Positions 6,733 to 14,376 of a DNA stretch of 20,593 nucleotides are shown here, piece after piece. The stretch spans positions 1 through 20,593 of the IMG/VR virus record IMGVR_UViG_3300031974_001084. One strand, given 5' to 3'. Every line of letters starts with the position of its first letter. Within the stretch, counting starts at the first letter, position 1. The notes beneath the pieces are model-generated. The model saw only the letters and a program-made list of their open reading frames with translations, was not told the origin of the DNA and searched no databases. This stretch comes from a virus. The position numbers and the translations under genes are program-made.

Positions 6733-7976
6733 TGAAAACTACCTCCTCCAGTTGCACGTTGTCCTGCTTGTCCAAATCTTCTTTCCATTTTTGTCTTTAA
6801 AGTATCTCTATAAGTCTGTGTACCTAGTCTAGCTGCTTCTTCAAATGCAATATCTTTTCTTTCTTCTATATCATTTGTTGCAAAAAATCTCTGCCATGCG
6901 TTAGAAGTTTCATCTGCTTTTTGTCCTACAATGTTTTCCCATTCTCCTCTAAACACACCAGCAGCACTTTCGTATGATTTAACATTAGTACCTTTAAACT
7001 GTGCATACTTAGTTTGGAATGCGTCTTGTATTTGTGGTACAAAGACTTCGTTATACCATGTAGGATTAGCTTGTGCTTCTTTATAGATAGCGTCTAAGTC
7101 ATAGTTCTCACTAGCACCAGGACCTAGAATATTATCTATACCTACTCCTAAATCTCGTGTAGCAAGTATTGTATCAAAACTCTGTCCTGTAAGAACTGAT
7201 TGTACTTCTGGATCAAGTGTATATCTAATACGATCGTTTACCATTTTATCTAATACTTTGTTTAATTCATTATCATCTGCAATTTTTCCAGTCATATACA
7301 AATTAGTTAACCCTGCTACCACAGTGTTATTTATAGTTTGTACACCTCTAGCTATCATGCCATCAACAATAGATTGTTGTGTCTTAATAGATTTCTCTGT
7401 GTACGCTGAAGGATCAGAAGCAAATAACTCTGCTGCTGCTCTCTCCGCAGGTGGTGTATTCTTATACCAACTAACTCTGTTTAAATCTGCTGTTCTTACT
7501 GCTTTACCTTCTAGTGCATTTTCAATAGCTAATGCTAGGAAATCTAATCTACCGTTTTCATCTTCTGATAATATCCACGGAGAATACTGTGCTTCTTTTT
7601 CTAATGCTTCTACTAAATGGTCATACGGTTCTGCACCTGCTTCTATTGATGAAACAAGTAATTGATTTGAACCACCGAAGTAAAAACTATTCTCATAATC
7701 TTGTGCTGTAATATCTGATGTTCCTTCAAGAATATTAAAGTCTTTATCTACTACAACATTTGCTACTAAGTTATTTCCTGCTACATTTTTTTCTTTTATT
7801 GCATTCCAGTCTTTTATTTCATAACGCCAGGTAAACTTACCTGCTGTTCCTTGAAACTCTGGTAACTGTGCAACAAGATAAAACTTACTACCAAATTCTG
7901 TAATTTCTTCCCATATCTCAAAGTCTGCTGATATAGTGTTTATTAATTTATTCTGCGATTTATCTCTAACGGTCAT
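6729..7976 (-). CDS. Helical internal virion protein candidate, 415 aa
   Basis: The chosen ATG gives a 415-aa protein starting MTVRDKSQNK; an in-frame TTG two codons upstream is possible but has no better ribosome binding site. The first 80 residues are beta-rich (FYLVAQLPEF, FTWRYEI). Residues about 145-190 contain LNRVSWYKNTPPAERAAAEL followed by ASDPSAY, which resembles a Trp- and DPAT-containing block I recall from large structural proteins of uncultured actinobacterial and freshwater phages. The rest is helical, ending in a Gly-rich tail (RATGGGSF). The start lies 11 nt inside the 1299-aa gene, and the stop overlaps the next start as ATGA. It is probably packaged with its neighbours; no enzymatic motif is seen. 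Translation is likely coupled to the upstream gene. Confidence 0.8.
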   Translation of the reverse strand: MTVRDKSQNKLINTISADFEIWEEITEFGSKFYLVAQLPEFQGTAGKFTWRYEIKDWNAIKEKNVAGNNLVANVVVDKDFNILEGTSDITAQDYENSFYFGGSNQLLVSSIEAGAEPYDHLVEALEKEAQYSPWILSEDENGRLDFLALAIENALEGKAVRTADLNRVSWYKNTPPAERAAAELFASDPSAYTEKSIKTQQSIVDGMIARGVQTINNTVVAGLTNLYMTGKIADDNELNKVLDKMVNDRIRYTLDPEVQSVLTGQSFDTILATRDLGVGIDNILGPGASENYDLDAIYKEAQANPTWYNEVFVPQIQDAFQTKYAQFKGTNVKSYESAAGVFRGEWENIVGQKADETSNAWQRFFATNDIEERKDIAFEEAARLGTQTYRDTLKTKMERRFGQAGQRATGGGSFQ

Positions 7977-10900
7977 ATACAACTATCGGTTTCTTCCACC
8001 ATTCTCCTATGGTATCTTTTATTTTATCATACGTACTTGGTCCTGTGTCCTCTTTTTCTGGTGTTTTAGGATTACTTAATGTTGTTTGTAATTTCTTTCT
8101 AGTATCTAAACTTGGAGGTATGTAACCAAAACCAGTCATTAAGTTTTCTTCTCCAGCTTTTTCAGCACCTTCTTTTATAGTTTTTATTAACATTTCAGAA
8201 GGCATAATCTTTTCTGCTTTATCTATCTGTTCACCAATGTATGACCAGTTTGGTTCATAGTCACTACCAGATAGTTTTTTTATTCCATAGTTTTCCATAC
8301 CAGAAAACTCAATCATAGTGTTATACATATCTTTCATTAAAGTATTAGCGTATGATTTTAACTCTGGTGCTGCTGCAACTACACCATAAAATAACATAAC
8401 ACCTGTTTCATATATATCTAATAACTCTAAAGGTCCTGACCATGTAGACCATTTCACTTGTAACTCTGCTATATTTTTAGCTATCTTATCTTTAACTTCT
8501 TTTTCTATAGGAAGTTTTTGTATGATATCGTTTGATTGTGTTTTAAAAGCATTTGTAGTTTCATCTAATTGTGTAACTGTACTTTGATCTACTATTTGAT
8601 TGCCACTTCCTAATTTGTTTAAATCTTCTTGATTGTATGTATTTAATTCAGTAACAGGTTTAGGTTGTATTACTAACTCATCTAACTGTGTTACTGCTGC
8701 TTTATTTGTTTGAAACTCTTGTACTGTAGCGTCTTGTATATTCATACGTTTACCTATGCCTAAATTGTCATTAGGATCAAGAAAAACTATTTCATATTGT
8801 ACGTTGACAGGACCAGATACAAAACCTTCTATTCCAGATTTTCTTAATGCTTCCCAAACATTTGTTTTTGATAAAGTAGATGTTGTGCCTGTAATATTTC
8901 TATTAGGTTGAAATGTGTTTAAATTTCTACTAAGATCTTGTACGCTGCCTGCATAATACTTATTACCATCAATAATCCTTGCTCTTGGTCCCAACATTTC
9001 ATAAGTAATACCAGTCTCTTTAGTAAATGTATCCCAATTAATTTTATTAATTTGTCTGCCAAGTACGTTATCACCTTCACTTACTAATGGTCCTTGTGTT
9101 CCTGCAAATCGTGCAGGTGCTATATCCACTAATAAATTATCTGTGTTTACTTGTACTTTATAATAATTATTAATAGGTGCATTAGAACCTACACCACGTA
9201 TTGCAGATAAACTTCTGTTACCTATTGGTTCTGTATAAAAACCTGGTATTTGATGTGTCATATCTAAGCCAGACTTTACATCACCTGCAAGTATTCTATT
9301 AGGACTTTGTTGTTGTACGTAAAACTCTACTGTTCCTGTTGTTCTAGGATTGATACCTTCATAAAATGTATTAGCTAGTTTTGTTGACTGTTCTTCAGAT
9401 AAATTTAAATAATCTTCTACATCTTCTAATATGTATTTCGCTGACAACTCTCTTTGTACTTGTGTTGAGTTAAACATATTTCTGCTAACAGCACTATCAA
9501 AATTTGTACCTGCTTTAGGAAACAAGTTTGGATCAAATGTACTTTGAGGAAAATTAGTAAACTCTGGTTTTGTTAACCCTACTTTAATGTCATCAATAAT
9601 ACCTTTAGCAACATCTTCTGATAATTCTTTTTCGTTAATTAAAAAGTTTTCAAAATAATTCCATGGCATATATTCTTCATTAAATTTATTGTATGCTTCG
9701 TTAAAATAAATACGTACATCTTGTACATCTACTTGTTGTGCTATATCATCTACTACATTTGTAGGTGTGTCTATAATTTGTAAATTGTTATCTAAATTAC
9801 TTAAAGAATATGTTTCTAATAAACCTTCTTCCCCTTTAGCAGCAACAGGTATATCTGATACAGGTGCAATTTCATCACTATTAATCAAATCCTGAAAATT
9901 TAAAAATTCATTAGTAAGAGCAAAATTATCTAATCTCTTTATGTTTTCAGGATTATTAATATCAAAACCTTTTTTTTCTAAATCATCTAATAAATTTTGA
10001 ATAAAAATAGAATGTGTTTGACCTTTTTCGTAAGTTTGTTTTACTTCTTTTGCTATATCTTTAATAGACTGTTCTAAATCATTTTTAGTTATTAAGTTAT
10101 CTACTACATTTGTAGGTGTGTCTGGTATGTTTACATCTGCATCTGATATAGCAGTAAAGTTTATACTTTCTCCAGACTTTTCTAAGCCATCTACTAAATA
10201 AACCCAAGGTGGTGGTTCAAATGCAGTAAATTCATTAGGTGTCATATCTCTTATATTTGAAATATTAAAAGCACCAGTATGTTGCCAGTTTTTCCAAATT
10301 TTATAACCTGGATCACTTAATTTAGAATTATCAACACCATCTTGTAGATTAAATTTAAAACTTTTTTTATCATTAAGAAGATTGTCCTTACCTTTAGCTA
10401 CATCATACATAAATTGTCTAAGTTTTCTTTTATCATATATATCAATAGTTTGACCTGTAATTTTTTCTATCTCATCAATAAAAGTATTTAATGTTGGATC
10501 TGCACTTGTTGTTATTTGTGTACCTGTAGTTGATATACCTATAGCTTCTGCTCTTGATAGTGATGTATCTACAAAAGGCAATACTTCATTTATTTTTCTT
10601 GCCATAATATTATCTATTTGTTCTGCAACAAACTCATCATTAGCATTCCTTAATTTTTCTATAGTTTCTCTTTGTATTCTTTCTACCTCATCTATCACTT
10701 CTGCACCAGCTATATTTGTAGGTGTGTCTGTAATTACTTCTTTAACTTTCCAGTTAGCAGCACCACCTTTACCTATACCTTTTATTGGCTCTAGTTCTGC
10801 AACTGCTTTGACACCTAAATTATCTTCATTAGTTATTAAAGGTATTATTTCAAATGACTTTTCACCTGAAGTACCACCATATCTTCCCAATGCTTTAATA

Positions 10901-11865
10901 CCATATTTTTTAAATGTTTCAATATTATCTGTTAATACTTTTCTGTAAGTATCTTTTGTTTCAATTAAAAACCTGTGATAATTCATATTCCAGTATTGTT
11001 CTGGTATTCCTAATGCTTTAGCTAATTCTGGCTTATCACCAATATTTCCAATAAATATTTCATTAGGTTTTATATTTGTATTGTATTTGTACAAACCTCT
11101 ATTGTTACTAGCAACCCAAAATGCTTGTGGTGTTTCTATATTTGGACCAAAATATGTATGTTGTCCAAAACCTAATGTACCAATATCACTTGTATTTTTT
11201 TGTGTAAAATCAGATACTTGTAAATAATCTGGACTGTCTGTAGTTCTATAAAGTATTACATTACCCTGTTCATTTATTTGTAAAGGTATATCAATGTTGT
11301 CACCAAAGTTGAAAAATGGTTCTTCTCTTACTCCACCTACAGGTACATCATCTACTACATTTGTAGGTGTGTCTATAGAAGATATGTCATCTGGTGCTAC
11401 TACTAATTCTTCTTCAGGAACAATGTCTGAAATATCTGCTTCATCTAAACTATCACCTAATATTTCTCCTAAATAATCTCCTTCTTGTTTTGATAATGGT
11501 ATATTGTAATGTTCTTTTAAACGAATAATATCTTCCGTAAAATCACCCAATCTAATTTGCGCCATAAAACTTCTATCAATATCATCATTAAAATATTCTG
11601 TCATTGATATAGCTTTAGGTTTTATATCAGGATTTTTTGCTTCAAATTCGTCATTATAAAGTAAAGGAATTAAAGAAAATGTTTCTCCATCTGGATTTAC
11701 TTTCATAACAAGATCTATAAATGCTTTGTCGTCAAAGTCAGATTTGACATCAATTATTTTCTCTTTAAAAATTACAGTAGTTCCTGGTGTAATGTTTTCT
11801 TTGTTTTTTGAAAAAAATTCTTCTGCTTCTTCCCAATAATTGGTTTCTTTAGGTAATTCAGCCAT
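7966..11865 (-). CDS. Modular 1299-aa virion-module protein with ADP-ribosyltransferase-like segments
   Basis: Four punctuation motifs, DTPTNVVDD or DTPTNIAG, at residues 165, 380, 582 and 699 divide this protein into five segments. Segment 2 (about 183-360) resembles an ADP-ribosyltransferase fold of the kind attached to phage polyvalent and MuF proteins: NVILYRTTD with Arg207, then GFGQHTYFGPNIETPQAFW (232-250), then GIKAL and KSFEIIPL with Glu339. The fifth segment holds a parallel layout at about 844-1040: VEFYVQQQSP, IPGFYTEPIGN, YYKVQV, then GIEGF and QYEIVFLDPN with Glu1025, but Val850 replaces the Arg. Both copies end with NLG. Segments 3 and 4 are mainly helical and unrecognised. A hydrophobic stretch (GVMLFYGVVAAAPEL) is near 1160. 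The start is TAATG-coupled to the lysozyme, with AGGA seven bases upstream. An ejected effector (compare T4 Alt) is an inference; the gene itself is certain. Confidence 0.8.
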   Translation of the reverse strand: MAELPKETNYWEEAEEFFSKNKENITPGTTVIFKEKIIDVKSDFDDKAFIDLVMKVNPDGETFSLIPLLYNDEFEAKNPDIKPKAISMTEYFNDDIDRSFMAQIRLGDFTEDIIRLKEHYNIPLSKQEGDYLGEILGDSLDEADISDIVPEEELVVAPDDISSIDTPTNVVDDVPVGGVREEPFFNFGDNIDIPLQINEQGNVILYRTTDSPDYLQVSDFTQKNTSDIGTLGFGQHTYFGPNIETPQAFWVASNNRGLYKYNTNIKPNEIFIGNIGDKPELAKALGIPEQYWNMNYHRFLIETKDTYRKVLTDNIETFKKYGIKALGRYGGTSGEKSFEIIPLITNEDNLGVKAVAELEPIKGIGKGGAANWKVKEVITDTPTNIAGAEVIDEVERIQRETIEKLRNANDEFVAEQIDNIMARKINEVLPFVDTSLSRAEAIGISTTGTQITTSADPTLNTFIDEIEKITGQTIDIYDKRKLRQFMYDVAKGKDNLLNDKKSFKFNLQDGVDNSKLSDPGYKIWKNWQHTGAFNISNIRDMTPNEFTAFEPPPWVYLVDGLEKSGESINFTAISDADVNIPDTPTNVVDNLITKNDLEQSIKDIAKEVKQTYEKGQTHSIFIQNLLDDLEKKGFDINNPENIKRLDNFALTNEFLNFQDLINSDEIAPVSDIPVAAKGEEGLLETYSLSNLDNNLQIIDTPTNVVDDIAQQVDVQDVRIYFNEAYNKFNEEYMPWNYFENFLINEKELSEDVAKGIIDDIKVGLTKPEFTNFPQSTFDPNLFPKAGTNFDSAVSRNMFNSTQVQRELSAKYILEDVEDYLNLSEEQSTKLANTFYEGINPRTTGTVEFYVQQQSPNRILAGDVKSGLDMTHQIPGFYTEPIGNRSLSAIRGVGSNAPINNYYKVQVNTDNLLVDIAPARFAGTQGPLVSEGDNVLGRQINKINWDTFTKETGITYEMLGPRARIIDGNKYYAGSVQDLSRNLNTFQPNRNITGTTSTLSKTNVWEALRKSGIEGFVSGPVNVQYEIVFLDPNDNLGIGKRMNIQDATVQEFQTNKAAVTQLDELVIQPKPVTELNTYNQEDLNKLGSGNQIVDQSTVTQLDETTNAFKTQSNDIIQKLPIEKEVKDKIAKNIAELQVKWSTWSGPLELLDIYETGVMLFYGVVAAAPELKSYANTLMKDMYNTMIEFSGMENYGIKKLSGSDYEPNWSYIGEQIDKAEKIMPSEMLIKTIKEGAEKAGEENLMTGFGYIPPSLDTRKKLQTTLSNPKTPEKEDTGPSTYDKIKDTIGEWWKKPIVVYDR
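9748..9771 (-). repeat. DTPTNVVD punctuation repeat, copy 4
   Basis: Codons 699-706 encode DTPTNVVD, followed by Asp. The core is identical in DNA to copies 1 and 3. It precedes the long C-terminal segment containing the second ADP-ribosyltransferase-like region. Confidence 0.9.
10099..10122 (-). repeat. DTPTNVVD punctuation repeat, copy 3
   Basis: Codons 582-589 encode DTPTNVVD, followed by Asn. The core is identical in DNA to copies 1 and 4. It separates two helical segments. Confidence 0.9.
10705..10728 (-). repeat. DTPTNIAG punctuation repeat, diverged copy 2
   Basis: From codon 380 the protein reads DTPTNIAG. The first 16 nt or so match the other copies; the distal part, encoding VVD elsewhere, has diverged. 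It ends the first ADP-ribosyltransferase-like segment. Confidence 0.85.
11350..11373 (-). repeat. DTPTNVVD punctuation repeat, copy 1
   Basis: Codons 165-172 of the 1299-aa protein encode DTPTNVVD, followed by Asp. The DNA is identical to copies 3 and 4 over the 24-nt core. It separates the N-terminal segment from the first ADP-ribosyltransferase-like segment. Confidence 0.9.
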
Positions 11866-12731
11866 TAGTCTTTCCTTATAATTTCAGCAATCTTATCACC
11901 AATAAATCCAAAGTTGCCTTTAGGTTTAGGACCACCAGGAATAACTCCAAAGTATTGACCTACTAATGTTTTCCATGTCTCTATTAAATCATCTAAATCT
12001 TCTTGTATGTATCTTTTTTGTCCCATTGCTTCTTGCTGTGCTTTTCTACTCATAGCTTCTCTATAAGGCATAACATCTACATATTCACCGTCATCTTGTT
12101 GCGGTTGTGTAGTTGTTGTAGTAGGCATAGTAGTACTTGTAGTAGTAGTTGGCGGTGGCATAGTAGTTGTAGTAGTAGGAGTTACTTCACCTTCTGTAGT
12201 TAAAAAATTGTATTCTTTATTTACTCTATTTGTTTCACCTTCAGTATCTACCATGTCTAACATAATATCATTAACAATATCGTAATCACCATTAGCTAAA
12301 CTTCTGTATAAATATGCACCTTTGATTGTTCCTGCACCTCTATTAAATGTAGCACTAACCATGTAATCAAATTCACGTGGTGTTAACTCTACACCATACT
12401 CTTGCATTCTATTCTTTACGTATTCTTCATTTTCCGTAACGTCCATAATGAATACTTCTAATGCTTCTTCTTCTGTAATTGTGTCACCTATTTTAAAATC
12501 ATACGTGCCAGGTATGTTTGTATGACCATAACCTATAGTCAATGTTCCATTTACAGGATCGCCTGGTTGTGCTGGTACTGGAGGATAAATACCGTCATAA
12601 TATGCAAAAGGTACAAACTCCTCTACTTCTTTGAGAAACTCTGAACCTTCTTCAGATAAACCGTATTCGTTATCCACCGCTAGCCAACCTGGACATACCG
12701 TCAAGAGTGCTAAACAGGTAGCTAAGATCAT
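11865..12731 (-). CDS. GH24 lysozyme (muramidase) with hydrophobic N-terminus and Thr-rich linker
   Basis: A 288-aa protein whose first half matches the T4/P22-type GH24 fold, which cuts the beta-1,4 bond between MurNAc and GlcNAc. The catalytic triad is visible: Glu37 in EEFVPFAYYD, Asp46 nine residues later, and Thr65 in GTLTIGYGH. The distance from Asp to Thr is 19 residues, against 6 in T4 lysozyme, because of a Pro-rich insertion at about 48-63. LTPREFDYMVSATFNRG (116-132) is the usual C-lobe motif. Residues 1-19 (MILATCLALLTVCPGWLAV) are hydrophobic with two Cys, like a signal peptide or signal-arrest-release anchor but lacking basic residues. A Thr-rich linker (about 183-211) leads to an amphipathic tail of about 75 residues. 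AGGA five bases before the ATG supports the start despite the 62-nt overlap. It lies among internal virion proteins and no holin is seen, so it may be virion-associated rather than the lysis enzyme. Confidence 0.92.
   Translation of the reverse strand: MILATCLALLTVCPGWLAVDNEYGLSEEGSEFLKEVEEFVPFAYYDGIYPPVPAQPGDPVNGTLTIGYGHTNIPGTYDFKIGDTITEEEALEVFIMDVTENEEYVKNRMQEYGVELTPREFDYMVSATFNRGAGTIKGAYLYRSLANGDYDIVNDIMLDMVDTEGETNRVNKEYNFLTTEGEVTPTTTTTMPPPTTTTSTTMPTTTTTQPQQDDGEYVDVMPYREAMSRKAQQEAMGQKRYIQEDLDDLIETWKTLVGQYFGVIPGGPKPKGNFGFIGDKIAEIIRKD
12099..12185 (-). repeat. Low-complexity Thr-rich linker coding repeat
   Basis: Runs of ACT/ACA-type codons, interrupted by Met-Pro, encode about 29 residues that are mostly Thr (TTTTT, TTTTST, TTTTT blocks) between the lysozyme domain and its C-terminal tail. 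Such Thr linkers are common in extracytoplasmic proteins of some Actinobacteria. The trinucleotide repetition makes the linker length prone to slippage. Confidence 0.8.
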
Positions 12732-14376
12732 TTCGTTCCTGGGTTGCTTGTTCTGTTGCTTTTACTTCTGCACCTAATACTGCGTCAGCATAATCTTGTA
12801 GTTTTGCTTCTGGTGTTTCAGGTACAGTTAAGTTCTTATCAGCACCAGGAAACATACGTTGTGCAAGATCGTAATTCTTGTTAAAGTTTGCTACTGCTGT
12901 TTCGTAATCTTTACTTGCTTCTGTATAAAAATCTGCAAATGCAACCATCTCTGCTTCAGATAATTCTCTATTTATTCCTATTGCACGTAATGCACCATCT
13001 ACTTCTGCTTTAATTTGTGACGGTGAAGGTTCTACATATACTTTAGGAAGTAACGGTGGTCTCTTGTATAATCTCTGCTTTTCATCTGCTAAGTGTTGTC
13101 CAATGTCTGTCAACTCATAGTTAGCATTTGTCATAGCTTCTAACATAGCTGCTTGACTTTTATCTCCCCAACTACCTTGCTCAAAAAACCAATCATCATA
13201 CGATAGATAACCAGCTTGTAATAAATCTGTTTGTACTTGCAATCTCTCTTGCGGTAACATGTTATATCCTATTTGAATATGATCCATGTTTCCATATTGT
13301 TTAGCTGCTTGTTCTTCTGTTAATGTAATAGTCTCTGCTGCTAAATCACCAGGTGTTAATTCTTTGCCTTCTTCAAATACTGCTGCTAAATCTGGGTTTT
13401 TATATACTGTATATCCAGGTGTAATTCCACCAAATAAACCATAAGCTGCTGCTGTTACTTGTCCTTCTAATGCTGATAATGCTTGATCAACTATTGCTTT
13501 TTCTTGACTTTGTATAACTGTATAGTTACCGTCTAGCTGTCCTTCTTGTAATTGTATTAACTCACTATCAGTAACGTTTTTCTTTTCTATTGCACCTGTA
13601 GAGTTGTTAATAATAGTAATAGCACCGCCTGCTTCTTTAACAGTCTTATAGGTTCCGTCTGATATATCTTCAACATTATTTAAGAAGTCACCAGAAAACT
13701 CATATTTGCCTGGTTCACCTGTCATTATTGGTTCGTACAATACTGTAGGTTCTGCTCTAAATCCTTGTTTAGGTACTTTCGTTCTTCCTATATCTTGTTC
13801 TCTAAATGCTTGTAATGATGTAGAAGGTGCGTCAAAATTCTTTTTATACTGATCGTATTCTGCTGATGAAAACAATACGATACCTTTACCACCACCAGGT
13901 TTAACTATTGCACCTAACTGTTCTGTTTCGTCATACCATGTATCTAATTTATCTACTAAGAAATCAAAGTATCCTTGTGCTTCTTCATCATCTGCCATAA
14001 TGATACCTGCTGATATATCAAAACCTTTAAGTATCTCTATGACTATGTCCTGTGGAGAATTAACTAACCATGGTGTGTATTGTCCTGGTGCATAACCTCT
14101 AGGTGCGCCTTCTAATTCATTGTTAGCAATAGCTTCATTTAAAGCATTAGTCATAACGTTCTTAGTTGTAGCATTTATACCTAGACCAGTTTCACTTTCT
14201 TTGTTTATACTTTGATCGTATATAGCTAATGTAGTATTTACTTTTGCAATAAATAAAGCGTCAGAAATAACTTCTTTAACTAATGCGTCTAATTCTTGTG
14301 CAAATGCAGAACTATCATCTAGTTGTCTTTGTGCTTTAATGCTATCTACTATCGACTGTTTATATTCTTCTGTCAC
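12670..14376 (-). CDS. Internal virion protein candidate, 568 aa
   Basis: A 568-aa protein starting with GTG, supported by GGGAG four bases upstream and by the GTGA overlap with the giant protein gene. The N-terminal 130 residues are helical. A beta-rich middle (about 200-300) includes GGAITIINNSTGAIEKK. Near residue 390 the stretch LLQAGYLSYDDWFFEQGSWGD has a faint likeness to the repeat pattern of peptidoglycan-binding domains. The C-terminal 120 residues (from PKVYVEPSPSQIKAEVD) are helical and resemble, from memory, C-terminal regions of structural proteins in uncultured actinobacterial phages. Its last 62 nt overlap the lysozyme start in another frame. It is probably a virion protein working with the neighbouring lysozyme during penetration; this is inference from context. 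The function is not proven. Confidence 0.82.
   Translation of the reverse strand: MTEEYKQSIVDSIKAQRQLDDSSAFAQELDALVKEVISDALFIAKVNTTLAIYDQSINKESETGLGINATTKNVMTNALNEAIANNELEGAPRGYAPGQYTPWLVNSPQDIVIEILKGFDISAGIIMADDEEAQGYFDFLVDKLDTWYDETEQLGAIVKPGGGKGIVLFSSAEYDQYKKNFDAPSTSLQAFREQDIGRTKVPKQGFRAEPTVLYEPIMTGEPGKYEFSGDFLNNVEDISDGTYKTVKEAGGAITIINNSTGAIEKKNVTDSELIQLQEGQLDGNYTVIQSQEKAIVDQALSALEGQVTAAAYGLFGGITPGYTVYKNPDLAAVFEEGKELTPGDLAAETITLTEEQAAKQYGNMDHIQIGYNMLPQERLQVQTDLLQAGYLSYDDWFFEQGSWGDKSQAAMLEAMTNANYELTDIGQHLADEKQRLYKRPPLLPKVYVEPSPSQIKAEVDGALRAIGINRELSEAEMVAFADFYTEASKDYETAVANFNKNYDLAQRMFPGADKNLTVPETPEAKLQDYADAVLGAEVKATEQATQERNDLSYLFSTLDGMSRLASGG
12737..12740 (-). promoter_or_regulatory. Ribosome binding site of the lysozyme gene
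   Basis: AGGA lies five bases before the ATG at 12731, inside the end of the 568-aa gene. It decides in favour of the long start that includes the hydrophobic N-terminus. The alternative GTG at codon 19 has only a poorly spaced AGG. Confidence 0.6.

Noticed and set aside
7977-7982. TTG start two codons before the chosen ATG of the 415-aa gene
   Set aside because: No ribosome binding site favours TTG over the ATG at 7976. The difference is only two residues and remains uncertain.
9965-9985. Run of eight A residues on the coding strand as a programmed frameshift site
   Set aside because: It falls in a Glu-Lys-Lys-Gly stretch with no downstream pseudoknot, and the alternative frame gives no meaningful extension. 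It is a normal run in AT-rich coding DNA.
9748-11373. Repeats considered as a CRISPR array or DNA-binding iterons
   Set aside because: The spacing is irregular (351-645 nt between copies), all copies are in frame and encode the same peptide within one gene, and there are no spacers or cas genes.
13860-13920. PGGGKG stretch in the 568-aa protein as a nucleotide-binding P-loop
   Set aside because: It lacks the full GxxxxGK[ST] pattern and the surrounding strand-helix motifs of an ATPase.
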